A DNA stretch of 64,000 nucleotides from Coptis chinensis (GCA_015680905.1 CM027378.1:72011501-72075500), one strand, 5' to 3'. Shown: positions 36,735-48,621, counted from the stretch's first letter. Numbers and translations: made by a program. The notes: generated from the letters alone by a model not told the origin.

Positions 36735-37453
36735 AACCACCCCCAAACAGCATTTTGCTTGTCCTCAAGCAAAGATGAGAAATTAGAATAAGTGGCCAAA
36801 AATGGAGTTCTATCTACTTTCGTTTCGCTGAGTGCGATTGCATTGACCATATGCAACAAGGCCTTAAACCACTAGGAATTCCCTAGTGGACGAGTTATAG
36901 CCTCGTGAGAGTTTTCCAGTGAATGTACTCACAAACTTCATCTATACTACAACGACTAAAAAATAAAACTATTGTTTCCTTATTCATGCTCTAAATTAAC
37001 TATACCTCTCACTAGCAATGCATATAGAGTAGTCAAGTCGAAACTTAAGTTAATATATGCATAATAATCAATCATCTACGAATAAACATATATACAATGA
37101 GTAATGCTATGAAATGCAGTAACAGGTCCATTTCTGAAACTTTGGAATAGCGTCCTTAAGTAGGTTCTCACATAAAGGCAAGACAAAAAATCACTCTGAT
37201 TTTTCCACTCAAGTTTTGCTACTCCAGTGTGCAGTGGGCATACTTTACCTTACAATCTCAATGACACACAAGGAAGCCGAAGTTGATCAAACACATCTGC
37301 CACTTACTATCCCACTAACCTATTCCTAATTGAGCTAGAGGTCTTTATTAGGTGTTGCGGGGATTAGGAGATGGTTTAAGAAGGAAGGAAATGGATATTC
37401 AAAAGGGACAAGTCTGAGATAATAGAGTCTTCATATTATATAACTAGAGAAAA
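36735..37453 (-). other. N 3' internal piece between two LTRs
   Basis: 719 bases of the standard N 3' region: PPT, AGGA hairpin (36773-36754), then AT-rich sequence to an ...AACTAGAGAAAA stretch. There it joins CCA and the next LTR at 37459. No coding sequence is present. Confidence 0.85.
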
Positions 37454-37458
37454 CCATT

Positions 37459-38960
37459 TGATAAAAGATAAAATGAAATAATCTACCTACGAAATGAACG
37501 ATGAACTAAAAACGTAAGTAAACTAAACTAATCTTATGATGCTCATATTTATCAAAGATTCTACTCTCAAGTCTATGAGATATAGTGGAGTAGAGTGATT
37601 CGTTACACTCTTAGTCCTTCCGCATGCTATGTTCTCAAGTGTAAGTACTCTCTACTTAAAGTCTAATGAGAGATTTACGAAAAAGGCAACTAGACTACGA
37701 TGCAACTACCCACGAAATGCAACTAGTCGACGATGGGAATAACTAAGGGAATGCTACGTTGATTCTATGATAAGGAGTTAGAGGGGGATTGATTCCACCT
37801 TAACTCGACTTAATCCTATTAATGACAAATCGTCGTAATCCGAATTGAACTGCTTCGCAGAACAATTGGTTCTTCCTAATCCCTAATTACACATGGCATT
37901 CCTACCAATTTATAACTAGCATGTGAACGATTAAACCCATTCTCATGGTGAACTAATCGTTTCTAGAGTGGAAAGGAAATTACGACGATTCTACGATATT
38001 CGGAATCAAGCTTTCATCAAGGCTTCTCAACCCCCTCTAATGGAGGTTTAGCCGAGAATCATTACGCAATCATTTCCGATTACATTTAAACTAAACATGA
38101 TATAAAGAATTGAAATTTACTTAATTAAACAATAATGAAATCTAATTTAACGACTCAATGAAATAAAGACAGGAATTGAAATTAGATCTAGGAATGGAAA
38201 TGACAAAATCGAAATTGATAAAAATACTACTTTATTGATATAATCAAAATGAAGAACAAGATTCAAAGGTTTAATCTAATACAATAATTGAAATGGAACT
38301 AAACTTAATTAATCTACATGAAAAAACTAGATCTAGAATTCATTAATGGAGGCTACTAATCTAATCTATTTCTAGGTCTAACTATCTACCATTAACAAAG
38401 AGCTAAGCTTTAGTTTTTATACATTCAGATCCAAAAATCGTGCATGGGCTTGGAGCCATGTTTTGGGCCAGAGAATCAGGCCCAAAACCCAATTCTTTCA
38501 GTCCAAAAAGGCCTCTTCAGCTGCAGTTGGCTTCTATAGACTTTTCGTCCACTTCTGCTCCTCTGATTGGATCAAGGCTTAGACCATTAGAAAGATCTTT
38601 CCGAGTCGGTCGTTTTGACATAAGGTAGGCCCCATTCCGAGGTCTGCGTCCAAAGATATGTCCTTCGGAAGTTCTGCTGACTTTGTGTGCTGTTTCGGCC
38701 CACGTCGACTTTTTAGCTTTTGACCGGGCTTTTAGAAATGCTTTGTCTTCTCGAAACTTGGCCTTTAATCACGGAACTCCTTAGTAACCGACCTTTGCTC
38801 CTTTCTCTCGCTAAAGTGGCACATTTCTGCACATAATGGACTTTGAAGCCTGAAATGCATAAAAACACGTGTCGGTGTTAACTCTTAATTATTACTCACA
38901 TAATTGGTCTAAAAGTATGATCATAAAAAGGGTTAAAACTACAGTTTTGGGCTCTTATCA
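37459..38960 (-). repeat. N LTR, 3' LTR of the fullest copy (N1)
   Basis: 1502 bp, preceded on the left by only CCA plus two bases of the primer site. Its first ~110 bases follow one LTR variant (TGATAAAAGATAAAATG) while the rest matches the LTR at 48622-50131 closely, so it is a mosaic. Confidence 0.9.
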
Positions 38961-40859
38961 AACCACCCCAAACAGCATTTTGCTTGTTCTCAAGCAAAGA
39001 TGAGAAATTAACATAAGTGACCAAAATGGAGTTCTATCTACTTCTCGTTTGCCGAGTGCGATTGCATTGACCATATGCAACAAGGCCTTAAACCACTAGG
39101 AATTCCCTAGTGGGCCGAAGTTATAACCTCGTGAGAGTTTTTCATGAAGGTACTTTCGAAACTTCATCTATACTACAACAACTAAGAAATAAAACTATTG
39201 TTTCCTTATTCATGCTCCAAACTATCTATACATCTCACTAGCTATGAACAAGAATAACCAAGTCAAAACCTAAGCTAATATATGCATAATAATCAATCAT
39301 CTATAATAAACATATATACAATGAGTAATACTATGAAATGTCTAGCAGGTCCGTTTAAAACTTCGAATAAGCGTCCTTAAGTAGGTTCTCACAATAATAG
39401 TCAAGATACAACACTCGATTTTTCCACTCAAGTTTAGCTACTCTATTATTGCGTGGGCACACTTTACCTTACAATCTCAATGACAACAAGGGAAGCCGAG
39501 TCGATCAAACACATCTGCCACTTACTATCACACTAGCCTATTCCTAATTGAGCTAGAGGTCTTTATTAGGTGTTGCGGGGATTAGGAGATGGTTTAAGAA
39601 GGAAGGAAATGGATATTCAAAAAGGACAAGTCTGAGATAATAGAGTCTTCATATTATGTAACTAGAGAAAACGTTGTTATTTACTTTTGCTTCTACACTT
39701 TGTTTCCATCCTTAGCCATATTTTTCTTTTTCTTTTCCCCTTTTTTTTTTTTTCTTTGGCTTTTGACTCCCTTTTATTCTATTTTTGGAGTTTTTATTTT
39801 ATTTCTATTTTTCTTTTTCTTTTCCTTGGATGGAAACTTCTTTTCTTTATTTTCTGAAGCAATTAACTAACTTTTGTTTACACAGGTTTTTCTCTTCTTC
39901 TTTCTTCCTCATTCTATTCTCAGACTTATTCTAAATTGGGTAGGTTGATTTTTTTTTTTTTTTTTTTTTGTTTTTGTTTTTGTAATGGGGTAAAGGGATT
40001 GTGGTTTATGAAAGGCTAAAGAAAGGCTCGAGGGGGCTTACTAAGCGGGAAATAATTCATAGGTTTGAATTTTTGGCTATATCGATCCAAAAAAGGGCCT
40101 AAATTCTCGCTTAGGATATGGCATAGTGATCAAGCAAGTGGACGTGTGATTTCTCTATCCGGATTTTACTTCTCCCTTGTGTCATTTCTCAAATATTTCG
40201 CTCATATAAGGTTTTAGGCTATATTCTCACAGGATTTGTAGAATAAGTACTCTAGCCTAGATTTCAGAAACTTACTGCTAACAATCATAGATACTTATGT
40301 AATATATTTATAGATAGATGCAAATATTATTACCTACATATTAACCTAAGTTTCTAACAATTATTCTGATGCAACAGCTACGTGAGACTTCTAGATTGTT
40401 AAGTGCATGGAGAAAGAAACAATACCAATATTCCTAAGTGTATAGCATGAACTTATTTATTTATATTTTTGAATTTTTTTTTAAAATTTTAACTAGAGAA
40501 CAAATGCATATTAACTCTATCTATATCCTAACATATGCCTTAATTACACGTGTTTCTATGCCCCCCCCCCCCCAAACAAGAAGCATGCTTTGTCCTCAAA
40601 GCATTTAAATAAAGAGGGTTGGAAAAATACCATTGAAGCGTGAAATTCGGAACATCTCAGAAAACAAGGTTAGAGCGTACTAATATAGGAAATAAAACCC
40701 ATTACACAACTCTATACGAAGTTCTACCCATTATGGGGTTAACAAGAATGAAATTGCTTGGGACATAAGCGGACACTAACTAGAATGGAAACTTACCTTA
40801 TCCCCCGCATTACTCGTCATCTTCCTCATTCTCTTCTTCCATAAAGAAGTGAGGTTCCT
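38961..40859 (-). other. N1 3' region with PPT and two hairpin modules
   Basis: PPT at 38973-38961. Hairpin TTTGCTTG/CAAGCAAA at 38998-38979, whose loop reads AGAA instead of AGGA while the stem is intact. A long AT-rich stretch without a gene. Hairpin ATGCTTTG/CAAAGCAT at 40604-40585, followed on the sense strand by a G13 run (40573-40561). Confidence 0.82.
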
Positions 40860-41744
40860 TTAAGGTCTGCCATGCCATGCCATGATAATTTGCCCGGCTT
40901 CCCGCCATTTATCATCTATTATTGCTAACCTATTAAGAGCCACTTGGTCCGGACGGGTGTAAGGTGCAACCAGATGAGGTTGTATCCTCCACCCTTGCCA
41001 AGTCATTGCGGAAAGATCGAATAATACTATTGGTGGGTCGCATGCGATTAATCGACCGTAATCCAATCCGTGAAAGCGTGTACAAAAAACAGGAAAGAAA
41101 CATAGCATAATACGAGAAACTAGAACGGGCATAAGAAGGTACTTATGCCTCATGCTATGGGATCGAGCTAAACTAGACATCAAGGTTCGGGGAAGGTCAT
41201 GACACATACGTCCCGTGGCTAAAGCAAGGAAGACGCTGCAAGTGGCATCATTCACAGAAGAAAAGCGCCATTCCCCTAAAATGTTTAGCATGATCCAAAA
41301 CATAACAGTTCCTATGTTCATGGACAGGCTACCAAAGGCGACGTTATATTCCCCTTTGTCCTCAATACGGAATATGCCCGCGCCATACGACTCATGCAAA
41401 AACTCGTAAGTGTAGACATACATATTATCGACCCAATAGCACCATGGGTCTTGTATTTCAGCGGGCATAGCCAGTCCAAGAACAAATGCTAGCAAGAACC
41501 TGGTAATTTCCATTGGTTCATTATCAATGTTGATGGAGAACACTTGTTCTCCATCTGGTCTTTCAAAGAAAATGCAGTTATCGTAAAAATAAGATGCTAG
41601 AGTCGGAGAATAAAGTGCATCCGGTCTTACCATAAGCGGCTCCCAGCCAACGAATGTGATCGCTTCGCGAAACCAAGCACCATAAGTAGTGCTTTGGAAC
41701 AAATCTTCGAAAGACTGTTCCGGTATCAATGTTTGAGATGTCAT
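40860..41744 (-). pseudogene. N1 ORF2b, best preserved copy
   Basis: The longest open copy of the family. I place the start at 41744 (MTSQTLIPEQSFEDLF), because the same start occurs at 21681 and the longer frame reads back into the GC-rich leader. Conserved parts are YGAWFREAITFVGWEPLM, an aromatic YFYDNCIFFERPDG segment, NEPMEITRFLLAFVLGL, SMNIGTVMFWIMLNILGEW, MRHKYLLMPVLVSRIM and DDKWREAGQ. It is an Athila ORF-1-like / putative plant transposon protein. The role is unknown; env-like function has been suggested for ORFs in this position in Athila elements, but I see no signal peptide. Nearly open, with about one break. Confidence 0.78.
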
Positions 41745-42366
41745 CTCAAAATTACGCTTTGGAATAGCTACGAATGATCCGGATACTACGCACAAAAAAC
41801 TGGAAATTTCCTGGTCCACGGAAGTCGTATGCGAGTGCGCTCGATAGAAGCCTGATGTCGCTCTGAAGAAATTGAAATTTCCAGTGTTTGAGCGCGGGTC
41901 GCCCTTCGGCTTGAAGCTGAGGCCTCGACAAAAACTCAGAAAAATATATCTGAGCGAAAGCGCTTCGAGTTGCGTAAACTTCGGAAAATGAGCCGAAAGG
42001 AGGGAATCGCGGGAGTGAAAGGTGAGTGATGGAGTTTAGGTGTAGTGTGAGTTGTGAGGATAGATTGTATCAAGTTTATATAGGTTTAAAGTTGCTAAAA
42101 TGGATCGAAGTTGCCAAAACTAATTACGGCAGGTTCGAAATCCTAAAATTTCCAAACCCGAAAACGGAAACAACTCATTTCCTTGATTCTAATTCAAACC
42201 CAGTATCTTTTAGGTTGATTTTATGATAGAATATACCTATTTAATCTAGATTTCATCCTACAATGATACTCAATCATAGATATGCCTAAACGGCCATATT
42301 TTTTCACCTTGACTCAAAATAAATTCTAACACGAGGGTTATAAAAATAATGCTTGAATTGATAAAA

Positions 42367-42393
42367 CCACCCCCAAACAAGTTGGGAAGGTGG
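42367..42393 (-). other. N1 hairpin with G tract after ORF2a
   Basis: The sense strand reads CCCACCTTCCCAACTTG then TTTGGGGGTGG; CCACC/GGTGG plus CCC/GGG can pair around the loop. It is the same element as at 21031-21058. Confidence 0.6.
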
Positions 42394-42543
42394 GATCAAT
42401 ATGAAACAACCACGCATATTGAAAATAACCCCTTATATTAAAATTTTCATTCGGAGTACATTACACTACAAAATTCAAATTACGGAAATAAACTTGCATT
42501 AAAATAAATAACAATAATGAAATTACAAATAAAACATAAAACA

Positions 42544-43720
42544 TCAAACTATACTATCCCTAGCTACTCCGAAACTGGTGGCGGAGGGAACATGCTCCGG
42601 AGACTGCTCCTGAGTTCTTGAAGAGCCAGCACCATTTGTCCTTCGGCGACGACGCTCGTGCCTGGATGGTGTGTCCTCAGAAGGAGAGTCCTCGTGAGGT
42701 GGGAATCGTGTCAGCAACTCATCCCGGAACTGGCGCTGAGCTTCTAGCTCGGCGCTCATCTGTTCCCACCTCTCGCCCCTCTCTCGGGTGCGGAGCTCGG
42801 TTGTGATGCATCGCTGTTCGCCGAGTCCGGAGGTCTTCACAGATAGTGTTAAGCGACGCGATGCCTCGATGGATCACAGCCATGCGTTACGCATCGCCGG
42901 CAAGACCTCTCCAAGGCATCCGAAGTCAAAACAGGTCAAGTCCTCCTCATCCCTCGGAGGCATCCCCGATGTCCCCCAGCCTCCTCGGCATTCTCAGCTC
43001 CTCCATCATCTTCTTCTTCTTCTTCTCTATCCTCAGCCAATCTCCAAACCCGTTGGACACACTCCTTATAGATCACGAGGGTTACGGTGGAGAGTGATGT
43101 ATGTCCGATCGGTCGCTTTGCTGAAATGCTCAACTTGAGCATGATCTTTGTTATCAACACGGGGAGAGGGCAACAGACCTCCCTACTCCCCTAATCATGC
43201 TCAAGTAAAACTCTAAGATCAGAAAGTCATACTTCCGCTCTGGAGTATCCATAAGATATGGAGGCGCTTCAGGCCGATATCGCCGACCTTCCCTTCCCTA
43301 GACGTTCGACCAATCCATCGGGTCAGAGTAGCCGGTGGTTGGTCCTAAGGGAAGCCACGAACACAATGCGATCTTGCATTGTAGTCCCCTCAATAACTGT
43401 CTCGTGCATCAATGGTTCTACCCCATTATGCTGGGACTCCTGCAGGGTGACATCATCGAGGATGGATTCTAGGCGGAATGCCTAGAATCTCACCAACAAC
43501 CCGATCGTCACTTCCTTCGCCTCTTACGCCACAACAACAAAAATCCTCGTCCCCTTCCAACTCCCTCAGATCATAGAACCGTCCGGACTAAGTCCTCGTG
43601 GTAATAGGCTTCAGTCGAGTACCACAAGCTATTCCAGCCTCGATCATCTCTCGTCACCGTAAAAACGGTCGCGAAGTGGTCGGCGGTAAAAGCTTGCTCG
43701 CAAAAATTCGGCGTGTTGAG
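42544..43720 (-). pseudogene. N1 ORF2a, fossil
   Basis: It carries the same core as the copies at 19734-20864 (an EILGIPP-type stretch near 43480, LPVLITKIMLKL near 43150) and a C-terminal part reading TRERGERWEQMSAELEAQRQFRDELL, likely helical or coiled, then an Arg-rich HERRRRRTNG tail. It lies between gag-PR and ORF2b. Broken, with about four breaks. Confidence 0.7.
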
Positions 43721-44503
43721 CCATTGGAAGTTTGGAATGTAGTGGGGGTTTAAATGTGATGTAGTGGTGGGATTTTAATCGACCGGTTGAAGCAACAGTG
43801 GTGGTGGTGGAGTGGTGGCGTGACAGCACCAAAATTTTGAATTTTCGGTGGTTTTTAGTGATGTAAATCGGTAGTGGTGGTGGTTGGTGGTGTTTGGAAT
43901 CGATTTGGGTTGGGATTTGATTTGGGGCGTGGGTTAATTTTAGTTTTCTTTTTATTTTGATTTTGTTTTTTAGGTTTTTGGAGCTTGGGCGTTAATGGCG
44001 GATGGAGAAGAAGATCGCGAGTGCTGCTAAAGGTAAGGGCGCGGTCGCGCTGTCGGTGGGCGCGGGTTGGGCCCAAGCCCAAAATCGAAATTTGTGATTT
44101 TTTCCGATTTTTTGCGAAACTTCAAATCAAAATTGCCGCTTCGTTACCGGTCCGATTTTTGCAAATGAGATATGGAAATGATCAGGAGAGAATTTCCAAT
44201 CCAATGATCCATAAAACACTCCATTCCGACCATGGATGACGTATAAGATAGTGGAAAACGCCTCGTAGTGCGTGCATGACATACGTTATGCGAACAATTG
44301 AACTCTAAATTCATGGATTATGTCAACCCGAATCGTAATATAATAAAACGGCCTAAGCAACTCTAATGGGACATAAATATTTAGTAATGAAACACGAAAG
44401 CACCCCACCCCAAACAAATTTTACAACGAAGCTTAGAAAATTTGTTTTAGCAATAATGTCTTTTAAAGTCGATTCCCGACTTCCTAGGTTACTATGCTTA
44501 TTC

Positions 44504-44574
<71 letters not shown>

Positions 44575-45000
44575 TTAATTTTAAAAAGAAAACAATAAAC
44601 AAGAATGACATAATTCACCCCATAGAGAAACATGACTCAAAAATCCGAGAAAACATGCAAGAGTGGAAAACGTGAATTATGTTTCAACGTGGACTTAGGT
44701 TCCGGTACTTACAGCCACACACTCCATAGAGAGGGCTCGGTTACCTTAATGGTGCACTCTCCAATATATATGGAAATGAAAGGAAATGCACCAAACACAA
44801 AAGTTGAGTCGTTTATAGTCAGATACTCGAGACTTTATCTAGACGTATCTATGAACATGCAGTTTATCATATATCAACAACTGAAATAATTGTGGATCAT
44901 TCCATAAATAAATATCACAGAAAACATATCCAAACACAATCAAGCACCAAGATTTCCTATGACTCAACCTAGTGAAATGAAAGCGAAGTCGGATAACCCT
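43721..45000 (-). other. N1 region between gag-PR and ORF2a
   Basis: No gene recognised. It holds a GGT-rich stretch (about 43799-43815), a small GC-rich palindrome cluster (44030-44070), the post-gag module in which sense AAACAAATTTT/AAAATTTGTTT (11-bp stem, 44447-44412) directly precedes GGGGTGGGGTG (44411-44401), and a (TA)n microsatellite (44507-44571). Confidence 0.65.
44507..44571. repeat. (TA)n microsatellite
   Basis: About 32 TA units within the N1 region downstream of gag-PR. The corresponding place in N3 (about 30770) has only TATATAT, so the array expanded in this copy. Confidence 0.93.
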
Positions 45001-45239
45001 ATTATGTAACCTATCATGCACCTTATTTTTCATTTTTGAATGAGTGGGTGTTCTAGTAAATAAGGGTGGAAAAGTAAATGGTTGTGGAGAATATGGTGGA
45101 TATGGATAAGTTGTAGAAAGACAGCCTGTAAACAATGAGGATGAGGTTTTAGCACAAAACTCATTCATTGTGTGTGTAGGGATTGTCTCAATTCTGAAAA
45201 TGAAGGTGTCGAGTGGTTTGTCCTTCTGTAGTATTTGTT

Positions 45240-47982
45240 TACTAGGTGGATTTAAAAAAATTATGGAGCACGGAGAAACAAAAAAGGATCGAGTGCAAAC
45301 TCGAGATTCCTTTGAAAGGGTGGAAGGAGGGAATCGAGGTGGATGTTGTGCAAAGTAGTTCTTGATAGGGTGATTCATCACCATCTCGAAGAAACTCATC
45401 AAATTGCTCATCTAGATTGGTCATATCCTCGTTACTATGATAGTCCTCTACATCTTTGAGAAAGTCATCTATCTCATCCTCATCCGTAATATGTGTATCG
45501 ACTAGTGTAGGGATGGAAATGTTGAGTCCGAACTTCCAAAGGAAAGAAATTTGGGCATATGATTATCGTGGAACGTGTTGTTGTTGAAATAATCTCGAAA
45601 GCAACGCCTCTCGATCATGCTAACCTCTCCATCCATAAACGAATTGGGTAACTGTGTCTTTGTTTTAAAAACATTGACTTCAACAGAAAGATGGCCAAAA
45701 GACATGGACATTGAACCATCATGGCAATTAATGAGCGCATTGGCAGTTGCCAGAAAAGGACGCCCTAAGATGATCGGGACAGAGTCGTTAACGACTTCTG
45801 TGTCGAGGATGACAAAATCAGCCGGATAGTAAAAATCCTGAATTTTTACTAGAACATTTTCGATGACACCCTTAGGATACTTAATAGACCGATCAGCTAA
45901 TTAGAACGTCATTCTAGTGGGTTGCATCTTGTCTAGACCTATTTGTCTATACAAATAAAACGGGAGTAAGTTTACACTAGCCCCCAAGTCTAATAAGCCA
46001 GATGCGTCGATATAGGAATCTCCTAAGGTGCATTGTCTGATGGATCTACCGGGGTCCTTTGTACTTAACAATTCCATTATGTTCGATAGAGTTGGGAATT
46101 GTTACGTTAAAAGAGGCGCTTTTTGTATATTGGTCTTACGCCTAGTAGTACACAATTCCTTAAGAAACTTAGCATGGTGTGGTAGCTTTTTTATAGCTTC
46201 GAGGAAGGGAAGGTTTATAGTTAGGTTCTTAAAAATATCCCTAATCTCCTTGTAATTTGTATCCCTAGTTAACACGGCTAATTTTTGTGGAAACGGTGGT
46301 TTCTGTCTATATTTAGCAATGGTATTACCTGGGTGTTTAACCGTGGCTTCCTGTTTCTTAGGTTTTGTTGTAAATGGTACCTCTACAGTGGTAGGCTCTT
46401 CAGTTTCTATTTCGGTATCTAGTAATATAGCAGGTGTAGGGGGTTATCGGGTGTGGTAACTATAGGCATAGTTACTTTGTTATCAACCACTCTGCCGAAT
46501 CGAGAGTGGTGATGGCCTTTAGCTCACCTACATTTTCATATTCACTACTAGTATTATCGGTTACCTCAAAGGTCAGTATTTGTTGTTTTAGGATTAGGTA
46601 TTTCGTTACTTGGAAACACACCTTTGGGTTGGGCTTTATCTTGAGCCAACTGTTTGGTTAAATTATTAACGGATTGTAGAAGCTGTTGGTTAGATTGAGC
46701 CATGGTTTGGAAAAGTTTTTGGCTCACTTGTATGAAGGTGTCAGGACGATCCGGTTGTGTGGGTGTAGTAGTCACGGATGGTGTGACTGGAACTATTTCA
46801 AGTGAATTATTTATGGGTGGATTTGGGTAGTTATTATTTACCTGAACGATACCTCTACTAGCATTATAATTATTATAACTACTTTGACCTTGTGCTTGAC
46901 CTTGTCGAGGTTGCACTTGGTTGTTATAATTATTAAAATTCCCCTGACCCTGTCCTTGTCATAGTGGGGCTTGGTTAAAGTTGTGCGTAGGCCTAACATA
47001 TTGGTTATTGTACCCTTGAGGTGTGACGTTTTGGTTATTTCTCCAACCGAAGTTGGGATTTTGTCTCCAAGGGGCGTTAGGTTCACTATTAATGGAACAA
47101 GCCTGTTCATAGGCTATAGGACAGTGGGAGTCGGGATGCTCAGGGCTCCAACAGAAACTACATGGATTTGAATTTACATTCATGACGGGGATTGACTTTT
47201 GTTGTACAGAAATGGCCTCTACCTTTTTTGTGAAGGATTCAATTAGAGTTTTAAGCTCAGGATCTGATTTAACCTCAAACATACTTGGTAGCCTTTAATC
47301 AAGAAGAAGAACTAGCGGAGTGGGAGAAATCGCCACTACCCCCCCCAGTTGTTATTTAAAACTTAGTTTGGTCCTCTAAAAATTTATAAGCCTCCTCAAG
47401 CTCCTTTGCTTAAGAAACTACCCCCATTCATTATGTCAAGGACTTCTTTATGGTGGTGTAGAAGTCCTTTGAAAAAGGCACGAACTAACGTGTCTTTTAA
47501 GCTAAGTTATGATGTGGACACTCTATAAGGAGATCGGTGAACGATTCCAAGCCTCGAAAATGTTTCATGAGGATTTTGTCGAAAAGAAATGAATCTTGGA
47601 AAGCATCTCATCCGTCTTTAGGGGTGGGTAAAAATGTTCCATAAACAAATGAACAAGTTTAGCCCACGAGTCCACGTAATTAGGCGCTTTGGGCGCTAAC
47701 CAAGACGCCGCCTTATCGGGCTAAGGTGAAAGGGAATACCCTTAATTTAATTTGTTCCGTACCAACCGTAGGATGGTGGAATGTTGTTAGGACTTGTTCA
47801 ATCCTGCGCATGTGCTGATAAGGTTTTTCATGGTCTAATCCATGAAAAACGGGTAACAAATTAAAAATATTTGGGGGGATTCAGAAATCCCCCGGTGGGT
47901 CTGCTAGAACGATGCAAGATTTGGGGCTATCGCTCAAGGCTTTGTAGAAGTCAGAGAGAGGCCTCTCTTCTTCATCGGGCAT
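45240..47982 (-). pseudogene. N1 gag-PR, fossil
   Basis: I place the start at 47982 (MPDEEERPLSDFYKALSD) by comparison with N3. A gag core follows (about 47400-47880), then KSDPELKTLIESFTKKVEAI and a CCHC knuckle CSFCWSPEHPDSHC (spacing 2-4-4, about 47130-47175), an Asn/Gln-rich segment, the Gag end, a DLGAS-type protease region (near 45990) and a VPIILGRPFLATANALINC-like stretch near 45750, then an acidic tail. No RT or integrase follows. It would make the particle shell and protease. Broken, with about seven breaks. Confidence 0.8.
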
Positions 47983-48621
47983 TGTGTCAGGTGATGTGTG
48001 TAAAATAGTAGCTAGAGGTGTAGTGGGTGGTATACTAGATAGACTTGTTTGTTGACGTTGTTGTGTAATGACGCGTTGGTGTTTTGTTCGCCGGACCTTA
48101 ATCTCATACAAGGCTAAAACCAAATTTAGCTAAACACATCAACACTCCAAACAATTCGATATACTAGTATAAACCTCTAACAGAGAGCGAGGTGTGGAAG
48201 AAAGGAATACCTGATTGCGTCCTTGCTTCGCTTATGAATAGCGTCTTGTTTACGCTTGTTCAGTGTATATAACAGGTTAGAACACTGAAAAATATGAAAG
48301 ATCAAAGTTCGAATCAAAACTGTCAAAATCCGACAAAATTTGCTAAGGGCGCGGGTGCGCTCGGATAGGGCGCGGTCGTGCTCCGGGTAATTTCTAAATT
48401 ACAGTGTTTTTAGGGCGGGTTGCGCTCCACATGGGGGCGGGTCGCGCTCAAGGATGGCGCACGCGCGCTCAGTGTAATTTTTACCTGGAATTTTTCAACT
48501 CTGAAATAGACAACCACAGTATGAATCAAACAAGGGTGGGTGGGTGTAATGGGACTTTAAGAACAGTACTAACACTAAGAAAACAATACGAAAGTGAAAC
48601 TAAGATGGCAGCGGCGCCATT
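47983..48621 (-). other. N1 leader with GC palindromes and primer site
   Basis: The primer site reads (minus, from 48619) TGGCGCCGCTGCC, complementary to the tRNA-Asp variant 3' end seen at 35211-35223 with one difference. A cluster of about six GAGCGC(R)ACCCGCGCC-like units fills 48340-48472. No gene is seen between the primer site and gag apart from a short frame in phase with it. Confidence 0.75.

Noticed and set aside
44839-45411. 190-residue minus-strand ORF after N1 protease
   Set aside because: No domain and composition of non-coding DNA; not supported as a separate gene, though its first part may be the acidic or low-complexity end of gag-PR.
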